DNA of 25,350 nucleotides from Bigelowiella natans CCMP2755 (lineage: Eukaryota > Cercozoa > Chlorarachniophyceae): positions 1 to 25,350 of the forward strand of contig ADNK01002382.1 of the NCBI GenBank assembly GCA_000320545.1. The letters are read 5' to 3'. Positions 1 to 10,046 of this stretch are shown piece after piece. The translations under genes and the position numbers were made by a program. The notes under the pieces were generated by a model. The model saw only the letters and a program-made list of their open reading frames with translations. It was not told the origin of the DNA and searched no databases. Positions within the stretch are counted from its first letter, which is position 1. Every line of letters begins with the position of its first letter.

Positions 1-249
1 TATACTCGTATTACCACTCGCGCTGCTGATCTTATGCTTGTCTTTTTTCTTTATTTACTCAACAAGAGAGAGTGGGGGGGGGCATAGGCACGTCGTGGTG
101 CGCAGGTCATCTGTGCGAGAACGACAGGTCCATTACTTAGCTCCTGTTTGCTATGTTGTTCATTCGCGACTTCTGCTACCATATCTGTTTGTTTCTTTTT
201 TGTCCTTTGTGTATGGATTCCTCCCCCCACCTCACCCTTCCTGAATCGC

Positions 250-480
250 CCCAAGGGTTTAGGTCGCCCTTTTTTTTTGGGGCTTCTTAAGGGGGGAACC
301 CCCCCCCCCCCCCTTTGGGAAAAATCCACTTTTTTCCCCTAATCCCAAACGGGGACAATTCCCCCAATCCCTTTTTCCAAAAAATCCCTTTTTTCCGGGG
401 AGGGTGGGGGGGGCCCCCCCTCGGCGGATGTCAAGAATAAGAAGACGTACCCCAAAACCCCCCCCCCCCCCCCCCCTCTG
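250..480. other. Homopolymer smear, probably low-quality sequence
   Basis: This stretch is almost entirely runs of T, G, C and A (up to about 18 C in a row) with blurred fragments between them. The pattern resembles the degraded tail of a sequencing read joined into the contig, not a genuine repeat family. No exon can be trusted here. The first 250 bases also show no recognisable gene. Confidence 0.6.
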
Positions 481-529
481 ACTTCTCATGATTCTACATC
501 ATCATTCGTTATACGATCTGCATATTTAG

Positions 530-654
530 CGGGGCTTTCGAGAGGATCAAGTACTACATCGATCATCGTACAAATCGCACGCAGCGAAGACCGCCAATGC
601 TAAATCCAGGTGGTGGCAGCCATACCGTATGGCAAGCCAATATGCGTATAAATG

Positions 655-695
<41 letters not shown>

Positions 696-1156
696 GGCAC
701 TCGTTGTTACGGAAATGATTGCGTGGAAATGAAATGATAGGGTTAGGCTAATGGCCGATTTGGATCCCGGTTGAGCGGCAGCAGCGCTGACTCATGATTA
801 TACCTTTGTTTCTCAGGACTCGTTCGCCAACAATCGAAGAAGAAGAACAAGACTATGCTCTCCTTCTCACCACGGAAATCAAGCAAGCGCTCGAAAAAGA
901 AGAAAGAGAGGGGCAGCGGTAGCTCCCAGGTATAACAAGCGTAACAATCTAATATTTCCGCGAAGCTCATAGGTCTCGCAGCGCCATTGGCCTCTGCTCA
1001 TTACTTCTTTCCGCCATCACTACTATACGATATACGACACAGCGCGCTACCGGGAGTGGGAACATCGGCTTGGAGTCGCTCACCGGTGACAGCAAGGCAA
1101 ACGACGAATACATCAGGGATGCGGACTTGTACGTTGGTGGTAAGCTTGGAACGTGA
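530..1156 (+). CDS. Unrecognised gene G1, last three exons (5' end missing)
   Basis: Three exons, 530-609, 817-929 and 1043-1156, join in phase through GT-AG introns. They give an open frame of about 101 residues ending at TGA 1154-1156. The first exon starts GAFERIKYYIDHRTNRTQ. The middle exon is strongly basic (KKKNKTMLSFSPRKSSKRSK), like a nuclear or RNA-binding tail. The last exon is mixed (GNIGLESLTGDSKANDEYI) and ends VGGKLGT. No domain is recognised. The 5' part must lie upstream, in or beyond the poor-quality stretch at 250-480. A GT just before the last codons (1139) could be a donor instead, in which case the gene would run further, but no exon is visible downstream. The frame choice rests on phase agreement across both introns. 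Confidence 0.45.
658..693. repeat. (TA)n microsatellite
   Basis: About 18 TA units inside the G1 intron between 609 and 817. Confidence 0.95.
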
Positions 1157-2305
1157 TATCAACCCGCGGAGATATTTTTATACAGCATGTATGATGGCAT
1201 TGTTATTATGATGATGGTGTGCGATTTGTGTCAGTGAGTTCTTGCTCTGTCATTCTTTTAGTTAGTTATTCCCAGCGAGTTGCGTGGAAGTGTACGCATG
1301 CAATTAAACAGCTTCAAAATAAAGAAGTACAAGGATATTCCGATTGCAAACATCTCTACACGTACTGTCCGACATGCTAGTCTAATACGTGGTCGCAGTC
1401 AGTAGCTGTGAAACGCAAACGCGGCGCAAGAATGTATTAGCCGTGCCCACACAACTGTGCACTGCGGACAAACGTCATCGAAGATGTGGATCATTTGCTT
1501 TATGATTATCTTCCTTGCCCATCGCACACCACATGCCAACGCCGCTTGAGGAATCAGCTCACTGCCATAGTGATGCGCGACGGCCAAACGAAAAGATTCA
1601 CTTACGATATCATATATGAGAAGTAAACACGCACTGCTGCGCAAAATGCGCGATATTCAAGACTGAAACGATATGCATTTGATTGCTTGCATGAAACACA
1701 TCATAGCGTAGACCAACAGATTCAACATTAACGCTGTAGCCGCTGCATTGCACAGCTACATTTGGATGACCATATTATTGAACAAATTTAATTCGATTCA
1801 TTACATCCGTCTTACACCACGTACTTCGCAGAACTGCCGAAGCTTGCAACGATGTTGAGGTTGGTAACACTTCGACTCCCATGACTAGCTACCGCTGCAT
1901 TTGTAAAATATCTAAACACAGCAATAAATGTGCGATGCAGCTTTCAAATAGGCAACTTTAAAAGTGCACACGTGCATGCAGGTATGTATAAGTCTAGTGT
2001 GTGCGACATTACATATAGCATTCTTAGTTATGGGATAAAATATTGTATCCGCGATAACTCAAGCCATTCTCTGGTGTCGCTACGTGCGTGCGGCCGAGTT
2101 TTTTTGATGCTTGATTCTGGGAGGCCTTGTTTGACCTGTTAGTAGCGAGGCGCACAGTGTTTGGTGTGAGGCACAAGCACGGCCATTGCTTGCTTCTTAG
2201 TGGAATACCTTACTGCAGCGTTTTCGTATTGTGATAAGTGTTCGTTCCTCCTCTGCCTCCCTAAGAGCCGATCATTAGAAATCAAATAATGGCCGACGGG
2301 AAGAG
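1157..2305. other. Spacer between convergent genes
   Basis: No convincing exon was found on either strand. A minus-strand frame at 1399-1644 is open for 81 codons but has no protein-like character and no matching splice partners. The sequence is ordinary mixed-composition DNA lying between the plus-strand end of G1 and the minus-strand end of the next gene. Confidence 0.5.
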
Positions 2306-2384
2306 TTAAATACGGTCATTCACACGCTGATGTTCTTGTCCAGGACAAGCTCACACGCGCACATACACAGACAGACGATATATA

Positions 2385-2418
<34 letters not shown>

Positions 2419-3093
2419 CAACCTGTTATGATACAATAGTCGTTGGGTTTGTGACGCACAACTCCTGCGTATCTGAAAAGAGCAACACGCAGCTTAATAA
2501 TCATACGTGTTTTCCTTCGAGGCAATGTCTCATTTTGGAATGTCAGAGAGCTCGCCATCCCTCCTCTCCCAATGCCATATGTGTGAAACGAGCGTCCCTT
2601 GCTCTATGCTTTCATCAACTTACCCGGAGCGGTCGACATCGATCCTCTCCCTTGTTTTCTTAAATATATCATTTGTCGTTCCCTCCATTCGGTGGTCACC
2701 TGCGACGGATGGGTGATGGGGAAGATGATGATAAGCAGAACGTCAAAGGCTAGGTCACGGGTTTCTTCTGTCCCATCTCTTAATCGCATGCACATTTTAT
2801 CAATATCCACTCATTCAGCAACTTATTTGTATGATATTGATGCTGCTACCGAGATGGATTTTGGAGGTTGTCATCTTCCTCCCTGCGATGACACATAACA
2901 CGAGGAAAAAGATGTTAGCAATTAAAACGCTTACGGCAATCCGGAAGTACATCAATGACCCGAAGCACAGGCATTCATGATAGTATCCTCTCCGTGGAAG
3001 AAAATAGTAGAAAAACTGCTTCTCGGTTGCGTTTATAGAGACGAATACGAAACCGAGAAACAGTTTCAATTACTACGTATTTTTGCGCGCGTG

Positions 3094-3131
<38 letters not shown>

Positions 3132-3230
3132 TACTGCTTAGGAATATCCCAATGATGGTAGCATTACATCTCGCTGATACTCAGAGAGTGGTATTTTTGA
3201 TGTGAGTGAGGTGAGAGAGAGGGAGAGAGA

Positions 3231-3268
<38 letters not shown>

Positions 3269-4163
3269 TGGACAACCCATTTCTTTAGCCCCCAGAACTT
3301 TTATCTTCGACTCCATCCCGCGCCCTCCTTTGTAGGATTGTGTCTGTAGCATAGGAGAGGATGGTTAGTTGGGGGAGGGGGGGGAGGGACTTGGACGATG
3401 TTCGTTCGGAGGGAAGCTACAGCTCGATTTACTTTTTAAAAAATTAATGCATGCGTCGCTCAGCGTGTTTTCGCGCGTATCGAATATTCCATATCGGATC
3501 CTTACGTTCGCAAAGTTCTTCCACTGATTATCATTTGTCGATAGAAACCTGGAAAAATCGCAGCATATACGGTGCTAAATGTCCACAAACACACACACAC
3601 TCACACTTGTTCAACATTATTCAATATTATGTATGCGTTGTATTACGATGTGGAGCAGGTGGAGTGCTCGATAGGATTTGTTTGAGGCCCGAGAGCTTTC
3701 TGCAAAGTTGGACAACTCAACGAAAGCACTACATCTACAAAGAAAAGAGAGGACAGGAAGAATGCGTTAAGAATACATAAACCACCTTCTTGCCAGCTGG
3801 TCGAATCTTTGAAACTCTCTCCCTACTGGATGAGTTGTTGCTACTTCTCTTGTAGTAGTTTGGAAAAGTCCTCATGTACTGCGAGGATGCTAGGACATCT
3901 AAGGAGTCTTGATTCTCTATGGATATGGCATGGAAGGGGCCAGAAATAATAACGTGTCAGATGCCTGTCCTTCATACCAAATGTATTACGCATAAAAGTG
4001 GAGTAGCTGTGATTCTCTAATAACTATAAACATCCGATTGTATTACTTCTGTCCGAAAAGATAATATCCTTGACAACGGTCGACTGAGAACCATGCGAAC
4101 AAACACTCACGTCAGGGCAACAAACTCATCCAGTATATCCCAATAACGCATATCATCAGCCAT
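2306..4163 (-). CDS. Unrecognised nine-exon gene, about 164 residues
   Basis: Minus-strand exons, in order: 4163-4111, 4083-4047, 3914-3786, 3699-3647, 2882-2850, 2778-2759, 2699-2624, 2472-2423 and 2349-2306. They total 495 bases, keep phase throughout and stop at TAA (2308-2306). The protein begins MADDMRYWDILDEFVALT. A Ser/Asn/Arg-rich stretch (YKRSSNNSSSRERVSKIR) follows, then an acidic region (EEDDNLQNPSRDGTEET), and the C-terminus is ACPGQEHQRVNDRI. It is hydrophilic, with no signal peptide or membrane span and no known domain that I recognise. Many donors are strong (gtgagt, gtaagt, gtaata). The intron 2883-3646 holds (TA)n and (GA)n arrays. An alternative first exon, ATG at 4253 to 4180, splices in phase to the same second exon. 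The 27-base first intron is unusually short, so the start is the least certain part. Confidence 0.6.
2376..2415. repeat. (TA)n microsatellite
   Basis: TA array in the last intron of the minus-strand gene, just past the donor at 2422. Confidence 0.95.
3099..3129. repeat. (TA)n microsatellite
   Basis: TA array in the long intron 2883-3646 of the minus-strand gene. Confidence 0.95.
3212..3265. repeat. (GA)n microsatellite
   Basis: Nearly pure GA array with a few GGGA interruptions, in the same long intron. Confidence 0.95.
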
Positions 4164-4179
4164 TGCTCCACTCCCTCAC

Positions 4180-4253
4180 CTTTGCTGTTTGGGAAATCGG
4201 CTGCTTGGAAGTGGCCAGCTCCTGAAGAACGTGTTTGGATTGATATTTGTCAT
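4180..4253 (-). CDS. Alternative first exon of the minus-strand gene
   Basis: Reading minus from ATG 4253, this frame encodes MTNINPNTFFRSWPLPSSRF and a few more residues. It ends AG before a gtgagg donor and would splice in phase onto the exon starting at 4083. The resulting 96-base intron is closer to the usual size here than the 27-base intron needed by the ATG at 4163. It may be the true start, an alternative start, or untranslated leader. Confidence 0.35.
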
Positions 4254-4376
4254 CGAAGGGCTACCTACACATACGTATATACTTCTATCTCAGGGCATCT
4301 CACATGATTTGTTGGCCTTGGGAAGAGTCTGGAATGTGTTGTGTCTGCTGTCGAAGCGAAAGGAGCAGGCTCGTAG

Positions 4377-5089
4377 ATGCCGCCTCCGCCTCCCACTGAC
4401 AAGAAGAAGAAGAACCAAATTTCTATTATTCTAATTGGATCCAAAGACAAGCTCCCCAAATGCATAATCGGCTCTGTGCGTAACAAGCGCGTCATACCAG
4501 GTTTATTTCACTCAGGGTCATCATCATCATCATCATTATCATTATCAGTATCAGTATCATCACATCATTTTCCGTGAGAACTACCTGACTGCCCAAAGTC
4601 CGCCATGTCAGCCAAACGCTTTACAGCTTCGCCCACGCTGACGAATAAAGAAGAGTCTACGAACAAGCTACCAAGCTAGGATGTAGGCTGAGAATGGAGG
4701 GGGAAGGGGCGTTTTTCAGGGATGAGCTTCGTGGCACTTCGCCGATCGTCGTTACTGTCAGTTTTTTTGTGCCAGATTCCGTCTCGGGACTATGTGAAAA
4801 TAGACAAATTATTATCGCAGTTTACACATGCGAATTGTCAGGATAATTGTTCCTGTCAACGAAACGTCCCATCTCTCAATAAGCTATATCACGAGGAATG
4901 GGAGAATGTTTTAGATGTTTGAAGCGTGAAGTATTTTCTAAAAAGTTCGTCAGTGATTGGAATTTTCAGGCGTTTCTTGGCCGTTTTATGTCAGGAGAGA
5001 ACACAGCGCCCCCCCTCCTCAAACTCTACAAACCGGATCTCAGGCGGTTGCTGTGTAACAATGGCCCTATCGCGGAGCGGATTCGTTGA
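4377..5089 (+). CDS. Exon-like pieces upstream of the LRR gene, ownership unclear
   Basis: Several plus-strand segments look coding but could not be joined with confidence. 4377-4500 reads MPPPPPTDKKKKNQ followed by SKDKLPKCIIGSVRNKR and ends before gtttat. 4605-4676 reads MSAKRFTASPTLTNKEES and stops. 4776-4907 (IPSRDYVKIDKLLSQFTHAN, then NKLYHEEWEN) joins in phase to 4970-5089 (AFLGRFMSGENTAPPLLK, then LYKPDLRRLL), which stops at TGA 5087-5089. An ATG at 4722 with a hydrophobic start (MSFVALRRSSLLSVFLC) is in frame with the third segment. The last pair could be a small gene or an N-terminal extension of the LRR protein. For the extension, a gtaaca donor near 5054 joins in phase to the acceptor at 5101-5102. 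No domain is recognised. Confidence 0.3.
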
Positions 5090-5131
5090 ATCTATCTCCT
5101 AGACCCCGCTAGCGACACCAACTACGCTGGT

Positions 5132-5719
5132 ATGCCTGAGCTGACGAAGAAGCTCATCGTCTCTCGTTCCGGGGAGTTCTGCCTTGAAAGCGTCTTTTCC
5201 CTTCGCCTGTCCAAAGAAAGTGCGCTCCTCACCACCAAATAACAAGATGCCTTTCCGATCATGCTCTCTTGTCCTTTCTAACCCGCCATTCCCCCCCACA
5301 CCCCCCCCCCACCGCAATCAGATATACGGTTGACATCAGCATTGGAGAGATGTGTCAACTTGAAGACCCTCGACCTCTCCCAAAACGGGCTGAGAGAGTA
5401 AGCGAGTTAGCCATGCGGCAAAGCTTAAATATTTGCATGTGAGAGCGATATACATATTTTAATAGTTGAACCCATCAGTTTTCAGTGAGTTAGTGAATCA
5501 GCATCTTCCTCTTCTCTTCTCTTCCTGCTCCTCCTCACTTTCAACCCCCGACCCTCCTTCCCATCAGCCTGCTAGTCGACTACAAGAGAATTGACAGTAT
5601 GGCAAAGCTCAAGTTCTTAGACCTGAAGCAGAATAGGCTGAAAAATTTAGGTGATTGCTATGTTCCTATTGGTTTCCGATTTACCTCCATTTCCTCTCAA
5701 TTTTCACACCAGTCCTAAA

Positions 5720-5757
<38 letters not shown>

Positions 5758-5785
5758 TTACAGAGTTACAACTTTTAATATAGTA

Positions 5786-5836
<51 letters not shown>

Positions 5837-7127
5837 ATATTTCCCGGCACATTAGACTCTCTTCCTACATGTGAAAGGCTAGAAATTCTTCACCTAGAAG
5901 GTCCACTCATCTCCCCACATGCTACTTTCCACAATTATTTTGCCATAGCAGCAAGTTCTAGTTCTATGAAAGTCAGCAAATGATGACGATAGCCTGATCT
6001 CTTCGGCCCCGCCGTTTAATGCTTCCCATTTGTCTCTTCTCATTATGATTTTCAGTTAGCAGTATTATTATTGTTATTTAATTAACCCTTCTATCTCTCT
6101 TCGTGAAAAGGCAACTTGATCGCAAATGTACGCGAGTTGGAGATCCTGCAGACGAGAGCTCCGCAGCTTAAGCAGCTGTACCTAGAGAACTCTTCGGCGA
6201 ACCTCCGAAACCCCCTTTGCCGCACAAAGCACTACAGCGAGCTCATCGTGAAGATGCTACCTGGCCTCACAGTCCTGAATGGAATGAGGTCGGGTTGGAA
6301 AGGGCGTGCGTGCGTGCATGTATGCGTGTGTTTGTGTGTGGTGATTATGGTGTTTCACGAGAGCAACAGGCACGTAATTCTTCCTCCTCCTCCTCTCCCT
6401 CCTCCGTGTCCACCACCAGGCTTAATTACGAATACTCCCTCTACAACCTCGGGAAATCGATAGAGAAGGCGTTCTGTAAGAACGAGGAGGAGGAGAAGGG
6501 CGATGATGACTCGAGGACGTCTCCAGCTTCCCGAAGTAGAGAAAACACTATAGCAAAACGATAGATTCGATACCGCGAGAGATGACGAAATTGCTCAACG
6601 GCATGTGTCTCATGGAATGAATTCAACGCCTACTTGCTACCGTAGCTGAAGCGAAATACCCTCATTTGGAGCAGTTTCGCAGTCGAATGCACTGCGCCCA
6701 TTGCGGTTGTAAGGCCTTTCCACGCTCCTCCCTCTAACGACATATGTTGTCACATACAACGCAGGTTCGGGTGTTGAGCTGTGCCCAGAACTAGAAGCTG
6801 GGCTGGATGAAGATGTCGACAAATTGGAAAGTAGTCTCACTCACTATGATGCTGGTGTTGATACCGCTGATGATGGCCATCACCATCTTTGTGATGGTAG
6901 CGACTTTTGGGAGTGGTGGTTGTGACGATGAAAACGAACATGACGACGACGATGATGATGATGATGATGATGATAATAATATGGTGCCATGGGTTGCAGT
7001 AACCCGCGCCGCAGCTGCCCGCTCTCCGCCCCCGAGTTGACATCTTCAATGCTGCAGGTTTATTAGCCTCCTGCAAGAAGCTCGTCAAGCAACAGTGACG
7101 GCCGATTACGATGTCCACGATAACTGA
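5132..7127 (+). CDS. LRRC61: LRRC61-type leucine-rich repeat protein, complete
   Basis: Eight exons (5132-5219, 5322-5397, 5568-5650, 5856-5900, 6111-6288, 6420-6475, 6765-6918, 7058-7127) join in phase into 249 residues, near the usual length of LRRC61. Seen in order: an N-terminal cap ELTKKLIVSRSGEFCLESV; LRR units including CVNLKTLDLSQNGLR, AKLKFLDLKQNRLKNL, CERLEILHLEGN and QLKQLYLENSSANLRNPLC; an LRR-cap ending HYSELIVKMLPGLTVLNG; then an acidic tail with SDFWEWWF and a final helix SLLQEARQATVTADYDV. The RSGEF-LES start and the NPLC...LLPGL cap are the features I recall for LRRC61. The family lacks a settled biochemical role; LRR folds bind proteins. The fourth intron holds (CA)n and (TG)n arrays. 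ATG 5132 is the first Met in the cap exon, whose acceptor at 5102 allows upstream exons. Confidence 0.82.
5721..5835. repeat. (CA)n followed by (TG)n
   Basis: A CA array at 5721-5754 and a TG array at about 5789-5835, separated by 34 bases, in the LRRC61 intron before the exon at 5856. The two arrays are complementary and could fold on each other in RNA. Confidence 0.95.
6941..6980. repeat. (GAT/GAC)n microsatellite
   Basis: Trinucleotide array in the last LRRC61 intron. In one frame it would read as poly-Asp, but the splice model places it in the intron. Confidence 0.9.
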
Positions 7128-7338
7128 CTTCCACAAGAATGCACACGGAGAGCGAAGAGCGATACGATGAGTCAGGGTCGGCGGTGATGCGTTATGTCAT
7201 CGTGTAGAATGACAAAAGGAATCAGTAACCACAGGAGGATTATTTCACCGATTCCACCACATACACGCCTGCATGCATGCACATCTCTTGTTGTTGAGCT
7301 ATAGAGCATCGCTATGTGGTACATGCACAGTCTCATCT

Positions 7339-7703
7339 GCATGTAAGACGAATGTAATCAATCAATTAAATGCGTTCAATAGTCATCCTAATGTGTGGAT
7401 GCCAGTATACTAGAAGGCCCACAGCTTGTCATTAATGCACCGTACCATATCTGCGAACGGCAGGCAGTGCTTTTACCTGCGTGCGGATCCACGGTATATA
7501 TGTACAATCATGAAAACACAATTTTTAATAATAATAAACCATCATATGTCGCGCATCGATCACGCGCACAATGCAAATAATGGTACTGCAAGTGCGCGCT
7601 GTCAGCAGACCAGAAGGCGCACACTATTCATGCATACACATGTATAAGATGGATGTAACCAATTAAACTAAATTTGTTCTATGGTCACTATCCTTATATG
7701 TAG
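7339..7703. repeat. Diverged direct repeat pair
   Basis: About 60 bases at 7339-7397 recur in diverged form at 7639-7703. Both have a catgta start, a gatgtaa core, an aattaaa block and a tagtcatcc / ggtcactatcc block in the same order. Seen by eye only, so the exact limits and identity are not measured. Confidence 0.5.
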
Positions 7704-7829
7704 CTATAATAGACATAGTAATACACATATATAATATATATATTGTATTACGTGTCTATAATAATACTTATAATAGACATAGTAATACACATATATAATA
7801 TATATATTGTATTACGTGTCTATAATAGC
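7702..7829. repeat. Tandem duplicate of a 59-base imperfect palindrome
   Basis: A 59-base unit occurs at 7705-7763 and is repeated exactly at 7769-7827, a period of 64. Each unit is an imperfect inverted repeat around an AT-rich centre (TATAATAGAC at one end, GTGTCTATAATA at the other). The ends of the whole block (agctataatagaca and tgtctataatagct) are also inverted copies of each other. It could be a small non-autonomous element or a hairpin-prone repeat; no coding sequence is inside. Confidence 0.8.
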
Positions 7830-8149
7830 TGTGCAATGCAGCTACAACGCACATGTGACATAATGTCTTCTTCGTTCGATTGGTACGTACTGACATTTGT
7901 CACCACCGAGATCGAAAAGTGCGTCGAATGTCTCGATGCCGCACTCCGTCATTCGCGCGCGTGCAATAAGCACATGCGCATGCGCTCTGTTTTGCCATTC
8001 ATCTCGCTTTTGACGATAAAAATTCCAATGTTTCATGACATCATCGATGGCTCTTTGAGTTGGTGCCGGGGCAAAGCATCGTTGACTAGTCATCGACGCC
8101 TTTAGCACTGCAACGCATACGACCGGTGTGAATTCTTCCCTAGTCCAAC

Positions 8150-8559
8150 TTAGAAGTATCCGGGAAGCTCAATGAAGCTACTTTTTCCTCCTGACACTGA
8201 ATGCGGAACAAAAGAGACCGAGGGAGCGAGAGACGAGGAGGTGGTGGTGGAGGAGGAGGAGGAGGAGGAGAGAAGAATAAAGAAGCATGAGAGAAGTAGT
8301 TTATGAGCACCAACGAGGGAGACTGAGGGTCAAGAGCGACATGGTAGATGAGAAGGGAGCTACACCTTTGCTGTCTATATTGGTTTCGTCCGTAGTAAGG
8401 CCAAGGTCGTTCATATAACTCGCAAAACTCTTCAATGTAGCCTGAGCTCTCTTCTCAAACACGCTTGAATGACTGGAGGGGTCTGCTTCAACGCTCCGAG
8501 CGTAGTCCTGGGTGAAAGCGAATTAGAGACAAACAGTGAGCGGCAGCCGATGAGAAACC

Positions 8560-8595
<36 letters not shown>

Positions 8596-10046
8596 TATTT
8601 CGCTCTTATGTTCCTAATTCATATTCCCCTTCTCTTCATCTCTACATCTCTACTCCGCTCTCGTTGTTGGTGGCGAGCAGTGTCATCAATCCGTCTACTA
8701 TTCGAATCTAACAGTACTTGCACGTGGTGTAGGAGGTCTCGGAGGCGTGCTCTCTCTGAAGGCTGTCGCGCCTGATAGTTGAGTGAGGTGGATAACAATG
8801 GCAAACGGAAAGGGTAGGATATATTCGATGAGGGTCAAGTTGATGATGCTGCTGCCGCCGTTGGTGTTACTGCTGCTAAGCAGTACTAACAATGCTTTCC
8901 CCTAATACTTTTGCTACTACTACTACTGCTGCTACTGCTATTACCAAGTTTCTTATGGACTGTTGCGTGTTCTCCTTGCCGTGTGCGGAGGAGGCCTCGC
9001 GCGCTCGGCTGAGGAATGCTTTCACCTGTGAGATGCGACATCGACGCAACCTTCTCAATTCATCATCACCACCACCACCACCACCACCACCACCACCATC
9101 ATCATCATCATCCTCATCGATATCATCGGCATCAATGCAGTATCAACAGTAGCAGTGAGAAGTAGAGGCAATTGTAGTAGCAGTAGTAGTAGTGGTGCCG
9201 ATGGTTGATGGCCCTTTTAGGACAGAGAATCAGTATCTCGGCAGCTGTTCCGACCTCAGAAAGAAACTTGATGAGATGTTGCTTTTGCTCCTGCTCGCCC
9301 TTCTTCTTACGATGATACCGGGCGCGGAACCGACTGCTGCTGCCGACAGCCTTCTTATCACTTGATGCGCCAGGGGCCTTGTCAACGAACCCCGTCTTTA
9401 ACTCATCTGTGATGGAGGCGTTGAGCCTTGGAGAGACTATCATATCGTCCCCCATCGGCACTTCTACCGTCGTAGCTGGGGCCTTTTCGGGGAGCTGTTT
9501 CTGGGGCGGAGGCATAGGCTTGGTAGTAATACTTGGGGTCGGCGGTGGTGTTGGCTTTGGGAGAACGCGCTCCTCTACCTTCTCTTTGTCCTCTTCTCCT
9601 CCCTTCTCCTCCTCCTCCTCCTCTCTCTCTCTCTCTCTCTCTCATCCTGGCCCTGGCCTTTTTCTTTTTCTTTTTCTTTGAAATAAAAAACTTTGGTTTT
9701 TTTTAAGTTTTTTAGGAAAAAAAAAAGGCCGCAAAGGCCAAAAAATCCCCCCCCCCCCCCCCCCCCCCGCACCCCCGCCCCTTGTTTCCGTTCCAAGACA
9801 TAACCACCATTCATCTCCTTTTCCCACTAAATCTGGGGTACTATATTGAATGCAGCAGAAAGCGTTGCGTCTTTCATATATATCGATAACAGTAATTTTC
9901 TGTCGGAATAACATGCGATTGATTCTGCGCGTGTTTACATTATCCTCTTCCTCCCTGCTCTCCTCCTCTTCCTCCTCTTCCTTTTCGGGCTGTTCCACTG
10001 ACGAAAGGAGCGATTGGAGTTTAGTAGGGGCGGAGGGGGGGGACAT
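8150..10046 (-). CDS. Charged, proline-rich, helical protein (D2), unrecognised
   Basis: Minus-strand exons 10046-9939, about 9641-9255, 9025-8945, 8771-8646, 8507-8366 and 8196-8150 join in phase to a TAA stop at 8152-8150, giving up to about 296 residues. In order: MSPPSAPTKLQSLLSSVEQP, an acidic run (EKEEEEEEESREEEDN), a second Glu-rich run, a proline/threonine block (LPKPTPPPTPSITTKPMPPP), the segment NASITDELKTGFVDKAPGA, a basic patch (RFRARYHRKKKGEQEQKQ), then helical stretches (RARLRDLLHHVQVLLDSN; EKRAQATLKSFASYMNDLGL), ending FIELPGYF. No domain is recognised. An in-frame TAA just before ATG 10046, preceded by an acceptor, fits a translation start after a leader intron. The acceptor of the second exon lies inside a (GA)n run and cannot be fixed. 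It may instead be the C-terminal half of a larger gene including the two exon groups upstream. Confidence 0.65.
8561..8597. repeat. (ATC)n microsatellite
   Basis: Trinucleotide array in the D2 intron between the exons ending at 8646 and starting at 8507. Confidence 0.95.
9062..9117. repeat. (CAC)n/(ATC)n microsatellite
   Basis: Compound trinucleotide array in the D2 intron between 9255 and 9025. Confidence 0.95.
9622..9643. repeat. (CT)n microsatellite at an exon edge
   Basis: On the minus strand this is (GA)n at the uncertain start of the second D2 exon, so part of it may be translated as Glu/Arg. Confidence 0.85.
9655..9790. other. Homopolymer smear, probably low-quality sequence
   Basis: Blurred runs of T, A and about 22 C, very like the stretch at 250-480. 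It lies in a D2 intron. Repeat slippage or poor base calling is more likely than a functional element. Confidence 0.55.

Larger units (their letters stand above)
7128..8149. other. Spacer between convergent genes
   Basis: Lies between the 3' ends of LRRC61 and the minus-strand coiled-coil gene. It holds a TGCATGC word near 7271, an old diverged direct repeat and a tandem palindromic unit (listed separately). The minus-strand frame 7842-8108 is open for 88 codons but cannot be tied to any family or splice partner. Confidence 0.5.

Noticed and set aside
1399-1644. 81-codon open frame on the minus strand
   Set aside because: Low protein-like character and no supporting context.
2815-3069. 84-codon minus-strand frame with a hydrophobic stretch
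   Set aside because: It crosses a clear GT-AG intron of the nine-exon gene; the hydrophobic part is intron sequence.
7842-8108. 88-codon open frame on the minus strand
   Set aside because: No family features, no splice partners, and it sits in a repeat-rich spacer; chance openness is likely.
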